Part shown: one piece after another, positions 21,601 to 31,129 of the stretch
Position numbering within the stretch: position 1 is the stretch's first letter
Layout: each line of letters opens with the position of its first letter
Origin: Siphonodentalium dalli
Taxonomy: Eukaryota > Mollusca > Scaphopoda > Gadilida > Siphonodentaliidae
Reading direction: 5' to 3'
DNA length: 64,000 nt
NCBI GenBank assembly: GCA_032622095.1
Contig: CP136063.1
Location: 275,709,426-275,773,425 of the forward strand
Notes under the pieces: generated by a model
What the model saw: the letters and a program-made list of their open reading frames with translations, nothing else
Told to the model about the DNA's origin: nothing
Database searches by the model: none
Translations under genes and position numbers: made by a program

Positions 21601-24600
21601 TATAGTTATAAAAATTGAATAAATACACAAAGACTGAATTAACACGAATGATGATTTGAAAACATACTTATATATGGACAGGAATATAACTCCATAAATA
21701 TCTAGAGCGTATATAAACTACTTCTTGGGTATATATTTTGTTGCATAAGAACTATAAATAGTACTCATAGCAGACTCGCATAACATGGCTGCATTTGGAA
21801 AATTTCACTTTGCTTCCGGGTTTATGAAACTAGACTTTTCAATAAATAAGAGAGATACGATGCCGTGATGTAGCGTGATTGGTTTGGGTGGGTCAGTAAA
21901 CAATTCCATTCTAATGATGTATACTATATATATTCTACTAACCGTTAATTGTGTTTTTGAAGCGCAAGTCGGTGTAAAAATCGCACTTTTTGACCCAGTT
22001 TAGCGGACACCATCTCGAACGAGTTAAATTTTACAGCTGGTTTGCGTCAGACCTGTGCTCATAACCAGAGTTTTTCTTAACCAATTTTTACATGGGATAC
22101 ATCAAATTGAAGAGTAATAACATATCTTTCTAACTATATATGAGGCATTTATGTTACAAAAATTATTTTTGTGTATTTTAACCTGATTGTGGACTTTGTA
22201 AAAATGATAAAAAAAATTAGGCCGGGCCAAGTTGGATACCTTTCTATAGGATTAAGTATTATTGGGGGTGGGGCCAATTTTTGTTCTGGGGACCTGTGGG
22301 GTGGACCAGACTTTTTTGGACCTGTCATGGCACGAGGACCTTACCGCAGAGGACTGAACCGGACCGGAATGATCCGGACCACCCTGGGTGCTCCAGTCCG
22401 GTTACCATCCCGGCACTAGATGCTACTGAACTGCATTCACAGTAAACTAGACATCTTCTGTCAGCTATACTTACTGTTAAATGGCGATACTCCAGCATAA
22501 CAGTACACAGATTGATTAATTAGTTGAAATTAACTCATTTTGTTTGGAAAATTGTGTTTCTCCTGAAAAGGAGGAAGAGTTTTGGAAGAAATGTGCCAAA
22601 TGTATGACCGGTTCAGAAAAAACCAAACCATGCCTGGGCTAGTTAGCCCATTCTATACAAATTACACATTGACGACTAGTTCCCTTTAGAAATGTTCAGA
22701 TACTCATTGACGAGTAGTTCCCTTCGAAATGTTCAGATAATAAGTTCAACAAACGACCACTGTTGAACTTAGTATCTCAGCATCTCACACCCATCAGTAC
22801 GATTCATTCTGCACTTGTATTCTGTCTTATCTTCTCATATGTATGTCGTCTGCTGATGTATCATGAACATCCCGAATAGTAGACCCTTCCAATGTATATA
22901 TATACTTCTATAACTAAGTGGGAGAATCAATTCAGTACAGAAAGGGTTATGTATCGGAATTTTAATGAATACACAAGTTTAAAGGCCCACTTAATTTTCG
23001 AACCCCCAGATCACATACATAACATATATGCCATATTATATACCATTTGGAGAGAATGTTCAAAACATTGTATTATCAACTTATCCGATGTAATAAAGTG
23101 TGAACATGTTTTTTGTTGAGTAACCGACGTGTTTTTAGCCTAAGTTTGATCTAGACTGTTGTAAAATGTGTATTATGTTCAATTGAGGGGAATAGCTCTA
23201 TAATTTGAATACTAGAGTTATTCCCCTTCCATTGATAATACATCTTTAGTTTGAATTATGTAGCATTCTGAGAGCCAAAACGGGGGGAATCTTTCTAGGG
23301 GGTTTAAGCTGTTTTCTATTTCTCCATGGGCATCTTCTGAGACATACGTTTCAAATGGTGATGAACTATAGTATAATCATATTTTATGGCATAGAATGTT
23401 ATTAAAACCGTATATCAAGTCACTATAAAATAAAAACAATCGGTGACTCGAAAATTTAGTGGGCCTTTAAAGATGTACCTTTGTTTATGGAAGATTTAAT
23501 CTTTGAAAATTGTTCATTGTTGTCAATGCTGAAAAGATCGAACTCTGCGCTGTTCTAGGATATGATCAGAACTCAAGGGAAGCGGGACAACCCGACCCAG
23601 GGACAACCCGACCCAGGGACAACCTGATCGAGGGACAACCCGACCCAGGGATAACCCGACCCAGGGACAACCCGACCCAGGGACAACCTGATCGAGGGAC
23701 AACCTGATCGAGGGACAATTAACCTGATCGAGGGACAACTTGACCTGGGCGTATTTTGGGTCGGGTTGTCAAGATTTTGCTGGTCGGTTTCCCATTTTTT
23801 AAATCTTTCTGTCACAATTTATTCTTCATATTTTCTTCAAAATATAAATTTATATTTTAAAACACGAATAAAGTTCTTGATTTCTTTAAAGACGTATATG
23901 TATCACAACTACAAGTATCTGTCCTCGTGTTTCCCCATACATTTTATTCTTATTAAAGAGGGACTGGAATGTTAACAACATGGTAATTATAATGAAAATG
24001 AATTTATTACTCCAGTCCTAAATTCATTTTCCTTATAATAACCATCTGTTTGCATCGTTCATAGAGCACACGAGTGTATTTTGCACTAATTCTTGGCTCA
24101 AATTCATTAATTTGTTGCATATATTATGTTGAGTAATAAAGGAGATGGTCCCATAAATACCCGGATTTAGTTTCCAGTACCCAGTTAAACTAGAGCGGAG
24201 AAAGTTATATTTTATTCTCTATTTGGGTCGGGTTGTCCCTGGTTCGTGTTGTCTCGTGTCTTGTCGTCGGGTTGTCCCTGGGTCGTGTTGTCTCGGGTCT
24301 TGTCGTCGGTTTGTCTCTGGGTCGTGTTGTCTCGGGTCTTGTCGTCGGGTTGTCTCTGGGTCGGGTTGTCTCGGGTCTTGTCGTCGGGTTGTCTCTGGGT
24401 CGTGTTGTCTCGGGTCTTGTCGTCGGGTTGTCTCTGGGTCGTGTTGTCTCGGGTCTTGTCGTCGGGTTGTCTCTGGGTCGTGTTGTCTCGGGTCTTGTCG
24501 TCGGTTTGTCTCTGGGTCGGTGTCCCGTTCCACAACTCGAGTAAATAAATAAAAACATCTTCGCCCATGAAAATGTCATCGCAGTTAGATTATACTTGGT

Positions 24601-27013
24601 CGCCTTCATCAGATTCCCTCATATATCTGAACCCTAACTACAAGCTGCAAAACAGAGTTCAGTCCCCTCGCTACACGATGTAAGTCCTGCGTAGGGGACT
24701 GAACTCTGCGTGGAGCTTGCCCTAACTATAGCGTACGAAACCGTTATATGGGTTAATAATACATTTTGTTTCTTTCAGTCCTGGTGAACACTTCCATAGC
24801 AAATGACATTGCTAAAAAAGTCAGACTACTGTGTTTCGTGACGACTGAATATAAAAGCATGAAAAACAAGGTCAAGGCCATTAATGGAACATGGGGAGCA
24901 AAGTGTGATAAAATAATATACGTTCTCGCAGGAGGCGCGACTGACAAAGAAACAAAACTAATTGCACCGGACATCATGTCCGTTAATGTCGCGGATGGGC
25001 GGGAACATTTAACTGCTAAGTCCAGAAAGATGTTCTTGTTTGCGCATGCGCATTTACTTACTGACTACGATTGGTTCTTGAAGTGCGATGATGATACGTA
25101 TTACATCGTCGAAAATTTGAAATTTGTTCTGTCAAAAATAGATGCTGGACAGCCAGCGATGATTGGTAGATATTTCAAGAGATACACGTTTAATGGAACT
25201 GGATACCTCAGTGGGGGTGCTGGTTATGCGATGAACAGAGAAGCGTTGCGTAAGCTGGTGGACATAGGTTTTTCAACAGAAGGACTATGCCGAGAAGATG
25301 GCGGAGCTGAAGACATCGAAATATCACATTGTTTAGCTAAATCTGGAGCATCTGTTTTTCGTTCAGTGGACAAATTTGGAAGACAGCTGTTTAACCCCAA
25401 TGCCGCCTCTCGCTTTATTGTTGGTACTTTGCCGGACTATTTATTCAAATGGGATCTCTACCCTCCTAAACTGGTAGGTATCATACATATATATGTATTA
25501 TAACTTTAATTTAAAGTATTTTCTGGCCTCAAAATGGGTCGATAAATAAACGAAAACCTAATCCTACTCAAGCCTTGAAATAGGGTGTCTGTCATTTGCA
25601 GAATGAGGTCCCCAGAGAGTGAATTTAGTGATGCTACCCCGCATAGCGGGCTAGCATCACCCAATTCACCCTCTGGGGACCTCATTCTGCTTACACCTCA
25701 GCAGAATGAGGTTCCAGAGGGTGAATTTGGTGATGCTAGCCCGCTATGCGGGGTAGCATCACTAAATTCACCCTCTGGGAACCTCATTCTGCAAATGACA
25801 GACACCCTATTTCAAGGCTTGATCCTACTATACTAATATAACCTAATCTTACTATACTAATAGAAATTCTCTATAAATTAACACATGTTAACCATTTCAT
25901 GGCGGGAGCTGCGCTGGCGCAACATTAAATACCCTGTGCCAATGCATTCCCTTATATATGTGAGTCGACCTTAGATTAAACATCATGTTGACTGGTGTAT
26001 CCTACTCAATGCAGAAGTTTAGATTGAAAAGTTCAAACTTCGCCGAGAGAGATAGTTACGTACGAGTAAGGCCTTATGCGATGCAGTCTTTATGGTAGCA
26101 CGTTTCGCTTCTCGCTGACAATGTCAACTAACTAAATCGACGTGTTATGTTGCATGGACTTCGTTTGTAAATAGAACATAGCTGGCTGACCCTACTGGAT
26201 AGTACTTTTCCACCACTGACAATGATAATTATGGTCTGTTGATGCTTGATAGGCGACGTTAGAAGTTCAATGATATTTTATCAATATCAAGCTCCACAAT
26301 AAAGGAGGTTCTGGAAAGACATATTCCATATATATTGAAAATACCATTTAATCCTTTACCCAACAGAACGGCCTTGTGCCAATGCATTCTCTTATATATG
26401 CGAGTCGACCATAGGTCGCCTCGCATATATAAGAGAATGCATTGGCTTAACATATTAAAAATGATAAAATTGTCAAAGAATGTAGAAAAATATTATAAAA
26501 ATTGTTAAAAAAATGTAAGAAAAAATTCTAAAATTGTTAAAGAATGTAAGAAAAATGGTAAAAAGTGTTAAAAAAATAATTTTTTTAGGCCAATGCATTC
26601 TCTTATATATGCGAGGCGACCTATGGTCGACTCGCATATATAAGAGACTGCATTGGCACAGGGCATAACTGTAACCATCACAATGTTGTCAATGAACCGG
26701 TTCTAATGATATCCATATTTGTATGGTGTTATTGAGACAGACCGAAGATATTTTAGGCTGTTGAAGCTTTATTTGGGCGTTTTTGGCCGTTTTGTTGGGT
26801 AAAGGGTTAATCGAAGACGTGTCTATATTTCAGGGTAACGAGTGCTGTAGCCAATTGGTTGTTAGCTTCCATTATATGGAACCAGCACTGATAAGGGTGC
26901 TCCACTTTCTGTTGTACCGGACGAGCATATATGGAAGGGTTCCAGACACGAACTCACTCAATGAACTTTTCGAAGCTGTGAAAGAACCAAATATACCCGC
27001 AGCACCAACGTGA
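15554..27013 (+). CDS. C1GALT1: C1GALT1-like core 1 beta-1,3-galactosyltransferase, four-exon gene
   Basis: The coding exons are 15554-15644, 19077-19247, 24779-25473 and 26834-27013; joined, they give 378 codons. Introns 1 and 2 are phase 1 and intron 3 is phase 0, and every junction stays open with GT/AG borders, which is strong internal support. The family transfers galactose from UDP-Gal to GalNAc-Ser/Thr (T-synthase) in the Golgi lumen. Seen in the sequence: short cytosolic tail, one membrane anchor (about residues 8-25), a Ser/Thr/Asn-rich stem, KVRLLCFV (101-108), WFLKCDDDTYY with the DDD metal/UDP motif at 191-193, GYLSGGAGYAM (229-239), ED at 265-266, and CCS/SFHY at the C terminus. 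Length is close to the human enzyme (363). It could be a paralogue within an expanded family rather than the strict orthologue. A 5' untranslated exon, promoter and poly(A) signal were not identified. Confidence 0.88.
15926..18000. repeat. long AGCTCACCTGAG repeat block, copy 3 (in intron 1)
   Basis: It opens with TTTTTTAGCTCACCTGAGAC, a short (GTCC)n tract and TTGGTTCATATTTGGTGTGG, then passes through the same series of ~170-bp subunits as 9526-11112. It ends with the shared tail CTGACTGTTGTGGTCTCCAG and TTTGCAGTCTGGTGAG. It fills most of the first half of intron 1. Confidence 0.75.
18001..18760. other. intron 1 sequence without recognised features
   Basis: I see no repeat, exon or RNA in this part of intron 1. 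Confidence 0.35.
18761..18867. repeat. ~107-bp near-perfect palindrome in intron 1
   Basis: The left arm starts TTTATAGCGGAATTTACAAA and continues CTCGTCCAGTAAAT; the right arm is its inverted copy ending TTTGTAAATTCCGCTATAAA. The loop is about 14 bp. It looks like a very short foldback MITE, but no target duplication is evident. Confidence 0.8.
19077..19247 (+). CDS. C1GALT1: C1GALT1-like exon 2: luminal stem
   Basis: The acceptor is TATATTTCCAG|GA and the donor CCAA|GTAAGT. The exon is 171 nt and phase 1 on both sides, matching exons 1 and 3. In this frame it encodes a hydrophilic stem with several N-glycosylation sequons (NYT, NNS, NST, NRS) and no stop. A longer open frame in another phase reaches a second possible donor at 19388/19389, but it cannot join exon 1 in frame. 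Stem regions are poorly conserved, so support comes from phase and composition, not from motif matches. Confidence 0.7.
19804..20412. repeat. 43-bp tandem array, 14 copies (intron 2)
   Basis: The unit includes ATGATCTCTATACGGGCG and TAGTCTGACATGATCTATAA followed by GTAAT. I count 14 occurrences of the CGGGCGTA/CGGACGTA word. One copy carries an extra ATAT (near 20100). Point variants such as CTAAACGGGCGTATT recur in copies 2 and 6, hinting at multi-unit duplication. Confidence 0.9.
20413..20575. repeat. inverted, longer version of the 43-bp unit, two copies
   Basis: Directly after the array, ATTATAGATCATGTCAGATT followed by GCCCGTAGAGATCAT is the reverse complement of a 43-bp unit. It is followed by ATTCCACCAGTATTCAGAG and TAAAGATTTGTAACATGAT; the whole ~104-bp segment occurs twice. 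The array therefore ends in a foldback. Confidence 0.8.
20585..20692. repeat. short tandem repeat of CACCTATATTACTAAATT type
   Basis: Six or so copies of TTCACCTATATTACTAAA, some shortened to CACCTATATTA, run head to tail. Confidence 0.75.
21042..22308. mobile_element. 1.27-kb foldback element (intron 2)
   Basis: Two ~550-bp arms are inverted copies. The left has CACAGGTCCCCAGAACAAAA, AGGTCTGACGCAAACCAGCT and GGCATCGTATCTCTCGTATT; the right carries their reverse complements in reverse order. The arms meet around a ~150-bp A/T-rich centre near 21600-21745. A few base differences and small indels separate the arms. There is no coding sequence. This is a foldback-type non-autonomous transposon or a large inverted duplication; target duplication not determined. 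Confidence 0.75.
22309..22977. other. intron 2 sequence without recognised features
   Basis: A short local duplication (CATTGACGACTAGTTCCCTT near 22668 and TCATTGACGAGTAGTTCCCT near 22707) is visible; otherwise nothing is recognised. Confidence 0.35.
22978..23471. mobile_element. complete ~494-bp TIR element, AAAGGCCCACT family (intron 2)
   Basis: The termini TTTAAAGGCCCACTTAATTT and AAATTTAGTGGGCCTTTAAA are inverted copies. Partial copies lie at 9210-9505, 14397-14545 and, on the other strand, 48440-48655. It has no coding frame. The superfamily is not assigned because no clear target duplication is visible. Confidence 0.7.
23583..23751. repeat. 16-bp minisatellite, GGGACAACCCGACCCA type (intron 2)
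   Basis: About ten head-to-tail units of GGGACAACCCGACCCA and the variant GGGACAACCTGATCGA are present. The two variants alternate in blocks. Open frames on both strands are a by-product of the repeat. Confidence 0.9.
23981..24044. repeat. small inverted repeat (intron 2)
   Basis: GTAATTATAATGAAAATGAA at the left is mirrored by TTCATTTTCCTTATAATAAC at the right, with the axis near TTACTCCAGTCC. It is probably a short hairpin element. Confidence 0.5.
24226..24530. repeat. 39-bp minisatellite, seven copies (intron 2)
   Basis: The unit contains GGGTTGTCTCTGGGTCGTG and TTGTCTCGGGTCTTGTCGTC. Because 39 is a multiple of three and the sequence lacks stops, long frames stay open on both strands; they are not genes. 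The words GGGTCGGGTTGTCCCTGG at its left edge are the reverse complement of the 16-bp unit at 23583-23751, so the two arrays are related and face each other. Confidence 0.9.
24641..24719. mobile_element. 79-bp palindromic MITE with 9-bp target duplication
   Basis: CAAGCT...CAGAGTTCAGTCCCCT is mirrored by AGGGGACTGAACTCTG...AGCTTG. CCCTAACTA lies directly outside both ends (24632-24640 and 24720-24728). An 8-9-bp duplication with CA-starting ends is compatible with the hAT superfamily. It ends 59 bp before exon 3 of the C1GALT1-like gene. Confidence 0.75.
24779..25473 (+). CDS. C1GALT1: C1GALT1-like exon 3: catalytic domain
   Basis: The acceptor is TTGTTTCTTTCAG|TC and the donor CTG|GTAGGT. 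The 695-nt exon carries most of the glycosyltransferase-31-type fold: VRLLCFVTT, WGAKCDK, DYDWFLKCDDDTYY, IGRYFKRY, GYLSGGAGYAMNREAL, GGAEDIEISHCL and GTLPDYLFKWDLYPPKL. The order and spacing match animal C1GALT1. There is no ATG at the beginning of this open region, as expected for an internal exon. The alternative donor four bases downstream would give an immediate stop when joined to exon 4, so 25473 is preferred. Confidence 0.93.
25569..25821. mobile_element. 253-bp hAT-type nested-hairpin MITE (intron 3)
   Basis: The outer ends CAAGCCTTGAAATAGGGTGT and its inverted copy enclose two smaller hairpins built on CAGAATGAGGT and GGTGAATTTGGTGATGCTAG. ATCCTACT flanks both sides (25561-25568 and 25822-25829), an 8-bp target duplication typical of hAT elements. 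Fragments lie at 6378-6427, 41668-41776 and 41975-42022. Confidence 0.8.
25892..25974. mobile_element. truncated TTAA-flanked MITE, second family (intron 3)
   Basis: TTAA (25888-25891) precedes CCATTTCATGGCGGGAGCTG, matching the inverted right end of the complete element at 37360-37595. It continues into CCAATGCATTCCCTTATATA, the shared hairpin arm, and breaks off after GTCGACC. Confidence 0.6.
26352..26806. mobile_element. piggyBac-type hairpin MITE, copy 2 (455 bp, intron 3)
   Basis: The TIRs are TCCTTTACCCAACAG and TGTTGGGTAAAGGG, with TTAA on both sides (26348-26351 and 26807-26810). Relative to the 392-bp copies it has ~63 bp more in the A-rich centre, where AAAATTGTTAAAGAATGTAA is partly duplicated. 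Its right end lies 27 bp before exon 4, so the target TTAA forms part of the 3' splice-site region. Confidence 0.85.
26834..27013 (+). CDS. C1GALT1: C1GALT1-like exon 4: C-terminal CC/SFHY block and stop
   Basis: The acceptor is TATATTTCAG|GG. Joined in phase 0 after ...YPPKL, it reads GNECCSQLVVSFHYMEP and ends at TGA 27011-27013, giving 59 residues. The adjacent cysteines followed by SFHY are a family signature near the C terminus. A TTAA-flanked MITE ends only 27 bp before this exon. Confidence 0.9.
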   Translation, partial: GNECCSQLVVSFHYMEPALIRVLHFLLYRTSIYGRVPDTNSLNELFEAVKEPNIPAAPT

Positions 27014-27835
27014 CGGCGAGTTCAACTATAGTCTGGTCATGTCATTCTTAGCACCTCCGTAATAGTGGTATCACCACCGGAGGATGTCACTCACATCGGA
27101 GTGAATGGGAAGAGCTATCACCAACACCTTCGACATACATGTTTTATATATATGGACGTATATTTAATCGGTCTTATTAGAACTATATAGACCTAATTTT
27201 CATTACTTTCAACATAGGGTTTTGAGACACTCATGCAGGAAATTATTTCAAACGAGGGGAATCCCACCAACTTACTTGCGCATCGAAGAGTGCGTTGCTC
27301 GACCAATCAATAGCTTCCTGCAAATCCAATAATTATTCACACTTTGCACTTCTCAAATAATTATTCACACAAGCCCCGCCCAATATGCTGAAATAATTAT
27401 TATGCAATGAGGCAACGATGGGTGAAAGCGAGGCTGTACGCAAACGATTCGAATACGTGAGAGGAGCATCAAAGTGTCTTTTGTAAGCACGCATTTTATC
27501 TTTGAAGCTGCCTCACGATTCCCCTTAGAGTTTTAAATCCACCGGATTCCACCCAGTAAAGGAGCAATTATATAGCAATTACATATAACAATTACAGGCA
27601 ATTCAGTTTTTGGTACCGTCGCGACATGCGGGTCGAATGAACATCAGACCCAATTATAGCCAGAACTAAAGTGTTCTATCTCCATATGGGAAATAGAGTT
27701 TAAAGTTTTGACCCCCCCCCCCCACCCCCACCTCGTCCACATCTTCTCATTCGGTTTTGAAAGATAGTACACAACGGGTATGATAGCTGATGTAAAACTA
27801 CTAATATATGACAAGTTTCGAGACAAAACATATGA
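27014..27835. other. 3' flank of the C1GALT1-like gene
   Basis: This should hold the 3' untranslated region, but no AATAAA is seen close to the stop. AATAATTATTCACAC is locally duplicated (27330-27375), and a C-run lies at 27712-27725. No gene is supported. Confidence 0.35.
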
Positions 27836-27949
27836 TATAATAATAATAATAATAATAATAATATTTGTATAGCGCTTATCCCTAATAAGCGGGCCCTAAG
27901 CGCTTGACATAAACATAAAAAAGAAATATAAATATACACAATATCAAAG

Positions 27950-30900
27950 TCACTTTCTGAAACGCCGCGCAAATAAGTAAGTTTTCAATGACTTTTTAAA
28001 GTCGTCGAGAGATGGTGACTCTTTTATGTTCAATGGCAGAGGATTCCATGCATTTGCGCATGTTACTTTGAAAGATCGGTAGCCAATCGTGATCAAATTA
28101 GCACCAGCTGGTGTCAAAAGAAGTTTGTCCTCAGAACGAAGTGATCGGTGTGGGACATACGGAACAAGGATATCACTGAAGTATGCTGGAAGAGATTTTG
28201 GGTCATGGGTTGCTTGATATGCATATGTAACAAGTTTATAAATAATCCTATCTGTCACAGGTAGCCAATGTAGTTCTTGCAACATTTCATCTGTGTCGTC
28301 AGATCTTTTACGACACAGAACTATCCTTGCAGCAGTGTGTTGCAGACGCTGAAGCCTGGTAATTTGGATAGATGGTATACCAGCCAAAAGAGAGTTGCAA
28401 TAGTCAAGTCGACTGAGAATCAGAGATGAAGCAAGTTTTTTAGCTGAGTCAGTGTTTATGTATTTCCTCATTTGACCCAGTTTTCGAAGTTCAATGTATA
28501 TTGTCTTGCATATCTGGCTAATATGTGATGTCATAGAGAGTGATCTATCCAAAAATACACCAAGGTTCTGCGCGCGATCTGAGAAATAAACTTGGGTTAC
28601 CATCAATAGTCATAACATCTATGCCCACCTTTTCAATGTATGACGGCTTAGACACCCACATTACTTCAGTTTTGTCACTATTTAATTTTAGTTTATTAGC
28701 CAACATCCACGATTTCACAGAACCGATGCAGTTTTCCATTACAGTGAGAAGAAAATGGGGGTTATCACCAGAAATGTAAAGCTGTGTATCATCAGCATAC
28801 ATGTGCGCAGAGACACTGTGTCGCCTGATGATCTCACCAAGTGGTTTGGTGTAGATTAAGTACAAGACAGGCCCCAGGACAGATCCCTGAGGGACTCCCA
28901 TATTGCAGATGAAAGGTTTTGGAAAACGCACTGCCAATTTGAATCCTCTGAACACGATTAGAGAGATATGAACCGAACCACTTGAGCGCGCTGTCAGATA
29001 TCCCAAAAGAAATTTCCAATCGCTTCAACAGTTTTTCGTGATCAAGAGTATCGAAAGCTGCGCTCATGTCAAGCAGGGATACTAGTGAAAACTTGTTATC
29101 ATCACTGGCAAGAAGAAGGTCTGAAGTGATACACAACAATGCAGTTTCAGTACTGTGACCAGGTTTGTACGCTGACTGAAATTTTTCCAGAAGCAAATGT
29201 TTCTCCATATGATTTCTCATTTGTTTGAGGACAGCTTTTTCTAACAGCTTCGAGACGAATTGAAGGTTTGAGATGGGCCTATAGTTCTTTAGCAAGTCGG
29301 CATCCAGAGAATTATTTTTAATCAGGGGAATCACAACGGCCTCCTTAAAACAGTCAGGAACAACACCTTCAGACAAAGACCAATTTATGAGCTTTGTGAG
29401 TGGTTCTAATATAAAATCGATATGTTCCACCAGTAAAGAAGTTGGAATGGGAACCAAATCACATGTTTTTGAAGTGGATGATAAAATAAGTTCCTTGACC
29501 TCATCACATGTAAGCTTGCAGAACGAACTAAGACTGTCACCAACGAACGGTTTGAACTCTGCTTCAGTATTTGATACATCTAGCTGGTAACGCAGGTTTG
29601 CAATTTTGTCACGGAAATATTCACCAAAAGCATCCGGTAATTCACTTTCTTTAACATTAGTAGGAAGAATTGGTACTTTTTTCTTACCACTTAGTTCGTT
29701 GGTTATGGAATAGATGACTTTTGTTGATTTAGCATTCGCGATTTTAGAGTTATAATATTCCGAACGGGCAGATCTAGTCATTTGATTCATACGGTTGTTC
29801 TTTTCAACATAGATTTGACGATCAACTGTTAGACCGGATTTTCGCCATCTCCTCTCAGCATGCCGCTTATCAGCTTTGGCACTCTTTATTTCATCATTGA
29901 ACCACGGGGTAGATGGACGACATCGAATTTTGCGTGTGACTAAAGGCGCATGACCATCCAGTAAAGCACGTAGATTAATGAACCACTGAAGAGGGGATTT
30001 CCTTGGATGGGTGTAAAAACTAGAAACTAGATCACCGGAAAATTTAACACTGTCGATGGACTTCAAATCTCGAGAGGTAGTGGTTCGTTTAAGTGATATG
30101 GGACATAGAATGTCTGTTTTGAGAGTGACCAAGAAGTGGTCAGATAAATCGATGTCCTGCACCGTGAGGTTTATGGGTCGAGGGTCAGTTTTGCGAACAA
30201 TCACCCATTCCAAAATATGGTGTTGTCGGTGCGTAGGTACGGATACAAGTTGTTTCATGCCCGAATCATCAATTAAAGTTTTTATGGCGTTAACGTCACT
30301 GTCAGTTGTCGAATCAAAATGGAAATTGAAGTCGCCGAGAATAAACAATTGTCTTTGATGTCCAACGTAACTATCCAAGAGTGTTGTGAACTCAGTTAAG
30401 AACATCGAATGTTTTAGTTTATTTCTTTTATTATGTGGTGGTCGGTACAGACAGAGGAGAGTTACAGATCGACCGGATGATCTGACAACGAATTCACAGA
30501 GTTCAAATGATTTGAATTTCGAGATGGTGGTGGATTTGACTATGAGGGTCTCCGAGAAAATTAACACAATGCCTCCGCCGCGTCAGGTCTTTCGAGCTGA
30601 AGAGAACAGCTTATAACCCGGAGGAGTTATTTCCTGCATTATCAGTTCATCTCCAGATGAACTTAGCCAAGATTCCGTTATGAATATCAGGTCGAATTTA
30701 CAGTCAACCACGAAGTTATAAATTTCCGCCGTCTTATTCCTAACCGAACGAGCATTGAAATACGCCATGGAAAGACAATTTTCATTTTGATGTTGATGCA
30801 GGTTAATCAAATTTTCCGAAATGGATGAGCGGAATTTATAATCAGAACGCTCATCACAAAGACTGCTTCTAGTAATGACGGATATGAAGCGCCTTTTCCG

Positions 30901-31107
30901 ACGGCCCCCTCTCGATCCGCGTCTGCGTTTGGATCGACAAAGTTTTTTCTGGTCGGTATTCGTCCATTGAGTAGAACTAATTGGCTGTACACCTAGGGAA
31001 ACAATACGAGCCAAAACGTTCAGTCTGAGTGGTTGTAAGTGATATGCACTCCGTTGTCGCAACGTATCGGGAGAGTAAGTAATTAACATGTCCATGTGGC
31101 GTCTCAC
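27950..31107 (-). pseudogene. LINE ORF2 (endonuclease and reverse transcriptase), frameshifted
   Basis: The protein is spread over four frames. The first has the basic stretch RRRGSRGGRRKRR, then MAYFNARSVRNKT and FITESWLSS (endonuclease start). The second has LGDFNFHFDS and LSDHFLVTL (endonuclease), then KNYRPISNLQFVSKLLEKA, FQSAYKPGHSTETALL and LLDMSAAFDTLDHEKLL. The third has GVPQGSVLGPVLYL and HMYADDTQLYISGD, the catalytic YADD. The fourth has LILSRLDYCNSLLAGIP and LHWLPVTDRIIYKL. Frame changes fall near 30575, 28915 and 28600. Key residues are intact, so the copy is young but dead as written. Single-base assembly errors could mimic some shifts. Confidence 0.85.
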
Positions 31108-31129
31108 AGACTCTCGTGAAATTGCATCA

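Noticed and set aside
24205-24609. 134-residue and several other frames over the 39-bp minisatellite
   Set aside because: They are open on both strands because the period is a multiple of three and the unit lacks stops. The region is inside an intron.
24766-24778. Start of the C1GALT1-like protein at 24766
   Set aside because: The codon there is TTG within the polypyrimidine tract of the intron 2 acceptor, and upstream exons join in phase.
25478-25503. Alternative donor or read-through end of exon 3
   Set aside because: The donor four bases later produces an in-frame stop when joined to exon 4, and read-through gives only a short unrelated tail.
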